Below, in pieces: positions 5,781 through 8,937 of a DNA stretch of 8,937 nucleotides. Location: NCBI GenBank assembly GCA_002342225.1, contig DDPO01000148.1:8345-17281 (forward strand), read 5' to 3'. Below the pieces are notes generated by a model. It saw only the letters and a list, made by a program, of their open reading frames with translations, searched no databases and had not been told where the DNA came from. A program made the position numbers and the translations under genes. The first letter of the stretch is position 1. Each line of letters starts with the position of its first letter. The stretch is from Bdellovibrionaceae bacterium UBA2466. Its GTDB lineage: Bacteria; Bdellovibrionota; FAC87; UBA2466.

Positions 5781-6713
5781 TCCATTCAGTGCTACAGTTA
5801 AATTTTCAACCTCAAGACAGACCCTATCGACATCTCGAAAATCTATGAATCGCACCTCGGGGTCGCTTCTTAACCAGGTCACTTGTCGCTTGGCCAGTTG
5901 GCGAGTCTTCTCAATGATTTCATTTCGCAGTTGTTTTTCAGTGATTTTTTTACTTAGAAATGCTTTGCATTCAGCGTAACCAATGCTGTTTAGACAACGG
6001 GCATCAGGAAATTGCTCAAGTAATTTTCGAGTCTCTTCAACGATTCCAGCAGCAAGCATTTTTTCTGACCTATTTACAATAGCTTGATTAAGGGCATGTC
6101 TGGAAAGTGTCACAGCATATTTCATCCACAGTCGATTTTTTTGCGCATCGGAAAAGGGGGTTGGTTTGAGTTGGCTTGGAAGCTCTTTAGTTGTTCGTAA
6201 AATAGCAAGGGCTCTTAATAATCGATATTTATCATTCGGATGAATGTTTTCAGCAGCTTTTGCATCCTTCCTTTTGAGCTCGTCGTGCATTTTGTGAGTG
6301 TTTACTTTGTCATCTTCACAGAATTCTTTTTCCAAGCTTTCGATAACTTCACTGGCGATGTTGGGTAATTCATACATCCCAAATTGAAGTGCTCTTAAGT
6401 AAAAATAGGTGCCTCCAACAATAATAGGTAGCTTTCCCCTAGATGCGATATCATTTACGGTCTTCTCGGCGAGCTGGACAAAATGGAAGGCCGAAAAAGG
6501 TTCATTTGGAGACGCAATGTCTAGTAGATGATGAGGTGCTCCAGCCTTTTCCTCGGCACTGGGTTTACTGGAACCAATGTCGAGGCCTCGATAAACGGTG
6601 GTTGAGTCCATGCAGACAATTTCACCATTTAATCTGTTTGCGAGTTGAACAGCTAGTTTAGTTTTGCCCGAGGCGGTAGGCCCTAATATAGCGATTGCAA
6701 GTTGTCTTTTCAT
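5778..6713 (-). CDS. miaA: tRNA dimethylallyltransferase (i6A37 synthesis)
   Basis: This 311-residue enzyme transfers a dimethylallyl group from DMAPP to N6 of adenosine 37 in tRNAs reading UNN codons. The P-loop-like GPTASGKT is at 11-18. The catalytic region MDSTTVYRGLDIG (35-47) contains D36, and GGTYFYLRAL (100-109) contains T102. The tRNA-recognition and C-terminal parts contain HPNDKYRLLRALAI (158-171), SIGYAE (243-248) and RQLAKRQVTWLR (271-282). The length is typical and all key residues are present. The ATG at 6713 overlaps the mutL stop as ATGA, and AAGGG lies just 4-5 nt upstream within the last mutL codons. Adjacency to mutL is a widespread gene order in bacteria. No hfq follows, unlike in gammaproteobacteria. 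Confidence 0.96.
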   Translation of the reverse strand: MKRQLAIAILGPTASGKTKLAVQLANRLNGEIVCMDSTTVYRGLDIGSSKPSAEEKAGAPHHLLDIASPNEPFSAFHFVQLAEKTVNDIASRGKLPIIVGGTYFYLRALQFGMYELPNIASEVIESLEKEFCEDDKVNTHKMHDELKRKDAKAAENIHPNDKYRLLRALAILRTTKELPSQLKPTPFSDAQKNRLWMKYAVTLSRHALNQAIVNRSEKMLAAGIVEETRKLLEQFPDARCLNSIGYAECKAFLSKKITEKQLRNEIIEKTRQLAKRQVTWLRSDPEVRFIDFRDVDRVCLEVENLTVALNG

Positions 6714-8374
6714 AATCCCTTAAAATAGTTTTGGAGTTGTTCTTTTGTTATTTTTAATAAAATAGGGTGGCCATTCGGGCAAGTCCAGCTTTCATCGATT
6801 CCATTGAGCGATGAGACTAAATGGTCCAAGTGGGTTCCGAGATGTTCGGATTGAGGCTCTAGGTTGATGATTGCATGTAATAAGGTTTTGATTTTGTCAG
6901 TTTCAGTTTTTGGTTGGGCCATCCCTGAAAGTAATTCTAATAGCTTTAAGATGAAACCCTTCGTGTCCGCACCAGAAAAAAACTGTGGTACGCATTGAAC
7001 AGCGATATCTTTATCGCTGTAAAGTGATATTTCAAAACCCAAGCGTTTAAGTTCCGGAAGAAAATGCTCCAAAGTTTTTAGCTGGGGACTTGAAAGGTGA
7101 ATAACCTCAGCTAAATCAAGACTGGTTGTACTAGTTTTGCCTCTCAACAGATTTTGCTCAAGCGTTTGATATAAATCTCTTCTCTGTAGAGCTAAACGAT
7201 TGATGATGTAAAGTGTTCCTTTGTCATTCGTCGGTTCACATAGCAAAAAGTGTGAATTTAAAAATCCAATTTGAAGAAAAGATTCTGAAGCGTAGGGCAG
7301 GGGATTGAAAGTATGTTCCGAAGCTGCTTGTGAAATTTGAGAGGCATGGCTCTTAAAGCCTTTAGATTGAAGTTGCTTGCGAAGCGAAGTGATTAGCCAG
7401 CTGTATAATTTTTCTTGGCGGTAAAAGCGGACTTCTAGCTTTTGGGGATGAACATTCACATCAACCCAATCACCTCGAATGTCTAAATAAAAAACACCAG
7501 ACACTTCGAGGTTGGGGCCTAGAAATTCGAGAAAACTATTTTTCAAACTGGATAGAATAAATCTGTTTTTTACAGGGCGTTGGTTAATGATGAGTGTGAT
7601 TTCCCCTCTGTCCTGTGCACAATCTGGTGGGGAGAGAAAAGCTTCGAAACTCATCTCATCCATCTTGTCGTTAAATGTGAGAGGTTCCCATTCAGGTTTG
7701 AGACATTCTTTCATCCGGTCCATCCGGTTTGTCGATGTGTACTGAGACAGAAGTCTTCCATTGTGAAATAGAAAAAAAGAGGTCTGAGGATTTCCCAAAG
7801 CGAGTTCTCTTAATGTTTTTATGCAGTGGGAAAGCTCTGTAGTCTGGGAGCGCAAAAATTTAAACCTCGCTGGAATTCGAGCAAAAAGATCTTTCGCTGT
7901 AACTTGAGTGCCAGGGGGACAGCCAATGGGTTTTATCGAACAACTTTCTCCGAAAGGAACATGAAGTGAAAGTCCACGCTCGGCGCTATGAGTTCGACTT
8001 CGAATAGAAAAATCACACACTGATGCAATGCTGGAGAGGGCTTCACCCCTAAATCCGTAGGTTCCAATCTCCTCTAAGTCGGAAAGCTCTTTGAGTTTAC
8101 TCGTAGTGTGTCGTTCGACTGCTAAAGCTAAGTCTTCTTCAAAAATGCCGTGCCCATCATCAATCACGGTGAGCTCTTTGAGTCCTCCTTCAACTAAGTG
8201 GACTTCGATTCGTGTTGCGTTTGCATCCAGGCTGTTTTCGACAAGCTCTTTAATAAGGTTGGAAGGGCGTTCGACCACTTCACCAGCCGCAATTTGGTTG
8301 ATGACATTGGAAGAAAGTTTACGAATCCTTCGCGGGCCCGTTTCTGAGAGTTTGGAGTTTTCCGTAAGAGCCAT
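6710..8374 (-). CDS. mutL: DNA mismatch repair protein MutL, with an eroded C-terminal endonuclease site
   Basis: This 554-residue GHKL ATPase couples MutS mismatch recognition to downstream repair. The N-terminal ATPase is intact: NQIAAGEVVERP (26-37), KELVENSLDA (42-51, catalytic E43 and N47), IDDGHGI (71-77), ERHTTSK (87-93), GTYGFRGEALSS (104-115) and DVNVHPQKLEVRF (305-317). The linker is very short (about 335-360). The C-terminal dimerisation domain (about 365-554) is recognisable, but the DQHAxxE metal-binding motif reads NRLALQR at 392-398, losing D, H and E. The ACR-type motif is also missing near 498-500, while CPNGHP (532-537) is a partial remnant of CPHGRP. Nuclease activity is therefore doubtful. 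The ATG at 8374 is the only in-frame start before the conserved region. AAGG lies about 10 nt upstream, so initiation may be weak. The N-terminus has about 14 extra residues. It is the first gene of the cluster. Confidence 0.95.
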   Translation of the reverse strand: MALTENSKLSETGPRRIRKLSSNVINQIAAGEVVERPSNLIKELVENSLDANATRIEVHLVEGGLKELTVIDDGHGIFEEDLALAVERHTTSKLKELSDLEEIGTYGFRGEALSSIASVCDFSIRSRTHSAERGLSLHVPFGESCSIKPIGCPPGTQVTAKDLFARIPARFKFLRSQTTELSHCIKTLRELALGNPQTSFFLFHNGRLLSQYTSTNRMDRMKECLKPEWEPLTFNDKMDEMSFEAFLSPPDCAQDRGEITLIINQRPVKNRFILSSLKNSFLEFLGPNLEVSGVFYLDIRGDWVDVNVHPQKLEVRFYRQEKLYSWLITSLRKQLQSKGFKSHASQISQAASEHTFNPLPYASESFLQIGFLNSHFLLCEPTNDKGTLYIINRLALQRRDLYQTLEQNLLRGKTSTTSLDLAEVIHLSSPQLKTLEHFLPELKRLGFEISLYSDKDIAVQCVPQFFSGADTKGFILKLLELLSGMAQPKTETDKIKTLLHAIINLEPQSEHLGTHLDHLVSSLNGIDESWTCPNGHPILLKITKEQLQNYFKGL

Positions 8375-8430
8375 AAAGCGATAACCTTAGCTCGCTGAGA
8401 CCCAAACGGAAAGTGGCAAAACCCTATTTG

Positions 8431-8448
8431 GAAAAACGCTGCGCGTTA
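8431..8448 (-). terminator. weak hairpin plus T-run after the lipoprotein gene
   Basis: On the minus strand AACGC-GCA-GCGTT forms a 5-bp stem with a 3-nt loop beginning inside the lipoprotein TAA stop, and the second arm runs into five Ts (complement of 8432-8436). The stem is short, so termination would be partial at best. If it works, mutL needs its own promoter in the remaining roughly 55 nt, where I see only a TTGCCA (-35-like) without a matching -10. Confidence 0.3.
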
Positions 8449-8904
8449 TTTGTGAGTGGGTTTTTCGGAGCTTACTGCACGGTCGGGTAAAATCGAGTCG
8501 AGAGAGGGGTCTTTGGATTGTTCTTCCTCTGTTTCAGGTAGAGCCGGAGCCGGAGTAGCAGATATTTCACTCATGCTGACGGGCGGCACGGTAGGGCCAT
8601 TTTCCTCAAAAAGCCCTCTTTCTAGCCCTTGGTCTTGAACTATGGGGGCTCCGCCAATTTGAATTGGGTTTCCTTGAAGATTGGGATCGATATTGGGTTC
8701 AGTCGGAAAGGGGGCTGAATCGTTGAATCCATTCAATCGCTCTCTCTCAAACGGGGCTCCGCCTTGAGGGCCCGGGTTACATCGGCCGCAGGGACCGGCA
8801 CCTTCCATAGGTCCCCCGCCGCCCATCATGCCGCCTCCGCGACGGCAATTGGCCAAAGAAAATAGACATAAAGTGATCAAAAGAATGTTGCGGAATCGGT
8901 GCAT
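8446..8904 (-). CDS. predicted small Gly/Pro-rich lipoprotein, function unknown
   Basis: This 152-residue protein has a lipoprotein-type signal peptide: basic HRFR at 2-5, a hydrophobic stretch ILLITLCLFSL at 7-17, then LANC with Cys20 as the probable lipidated residue. Asn at -1 is an unusual lipobox residue. The mature part is low-complexity: RRGGGMMGGGG (21-31), PCGRC (38-42, a CxxC pair), then Pro/Asn/Gln-rich stretches and an acidic segment TEEEQSKD (125-132). No folded domain is recognised, so it is likely a disordered, envelope-attached protein. The ATG at 8904 follows GGGGGGAGAGCC, a close Shine-Dalgarno. Base composition is richer in G+C than in the neighbours because of the Gly and Pro codons. 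It lies 71 nt upstream of mutL on the same strand. No function can be assigned. The signal peptide is the firm part and family membership is unknown. Confidence 0.72.
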   Translation of the reverse strand: MHRFRNILLITLCLFSLANCRRGGGMMGGGGPMEGAGPCGRCNPGPQGGAPFERERLNGFNDSAPFPTEPNIDPNLQGNPIQIGGAPIVQDQGLERGLFEENGPTVPPVSMSEISATPAPALPETEEEQSKDPSLDSILPDRAVSSEKPTHK

Positions 8905-8937
8905 GGCTCTCCCCCCGAGATAACCCTTATTGAATTA

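Noticed and set aside
8375..8445. sigma-70 promoter for mutL in the gap after the lipoprotein gene
   Set aside because: A TTGCCA is visible on the minus strand, but no -10 hexamer occurs at a workable distance.
1..8937. CRISPR arrays, tRNA or rRNA genes, insertion sequences, toxin-antitoxin or defence genes
   Set aside because: No regularly spaced repeats, cloverleaf-like sequence, transposase frames or matching protein motifs were seen on either strand.

Overview
This window is a compact bacterial chromosomal segment that I read as Gram-negative, with a mid-40s G+C content estimated by eye. Deltaproteobacteria or Bdellovibrionota-like bacteria fit best. The reasons are a yicC–remA(DUF370)–gmk–rsh block, a single long bifunctional Rsh, a predicted lipoprotein, a secreted subtilase with a GTSQAT active-site segment, and a possible sigma-54 promoter. 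The taxonomic placement is inference only.

Layout from left to right. Positions 1-434 hold no complete gene. Two mutually exclusive partial reading frames touch the left edge: a plus-strand gene end at 3-167 followed by a terminator-like hairpin, or a minus-strand gene start at 1-88 with a TATAAT box. They are followed by a strong sigma-54-type promoter match, a GNRA hairpin leader and a duplicated ribosome-binding-site/TTG module. Positions 435-1736 (+) encode an exported S8 (subtilisin-like) serine protease. It meets rsh tail to tail with only 1 nt between the stop codons, and an A-tract/hairpin/T-tract structure that could terminate both transcripts is embedded in the two gene ends.

Positions 8374 down to 1738 (-) form one tightly packed cluster: mutL, miaA, yicC, remA-like, gmk, rsh. 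Adjacent genes overlap (ATGA at mutL/miaA and at gmk/rsh, 11 nt at yicC/remA and at remA/gmk) or lie 10 nt apart (miaA/yicC), so co-transcription and translational coupling are very likely. The cluster combines mismatch repair, tRNA A37 isopentenylation, a YicC-type RNase, a RemA-type DNA-binding regulator, GMP to GDP conversion, and (p)ppGpp synthesis and hydrolysis. rpoZ, which commonly sits between gmk and spoT/rsh, is absent. Positions 8904-8446 (-), upstream of mutL, encode a small Gly/Pro-rich predicted lipoprotein of unknown function.

Most of the window is conserved housekeeping. The points that stand out are a MutL whose C-terminal endonuclease metal-binding motifs are eroded, the unusual initiation region of the protease gene, and the direct gmk-rsh fusion of reading frames without rpoZ. 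I did not find a clearly new multi-gene defence or mobile system.
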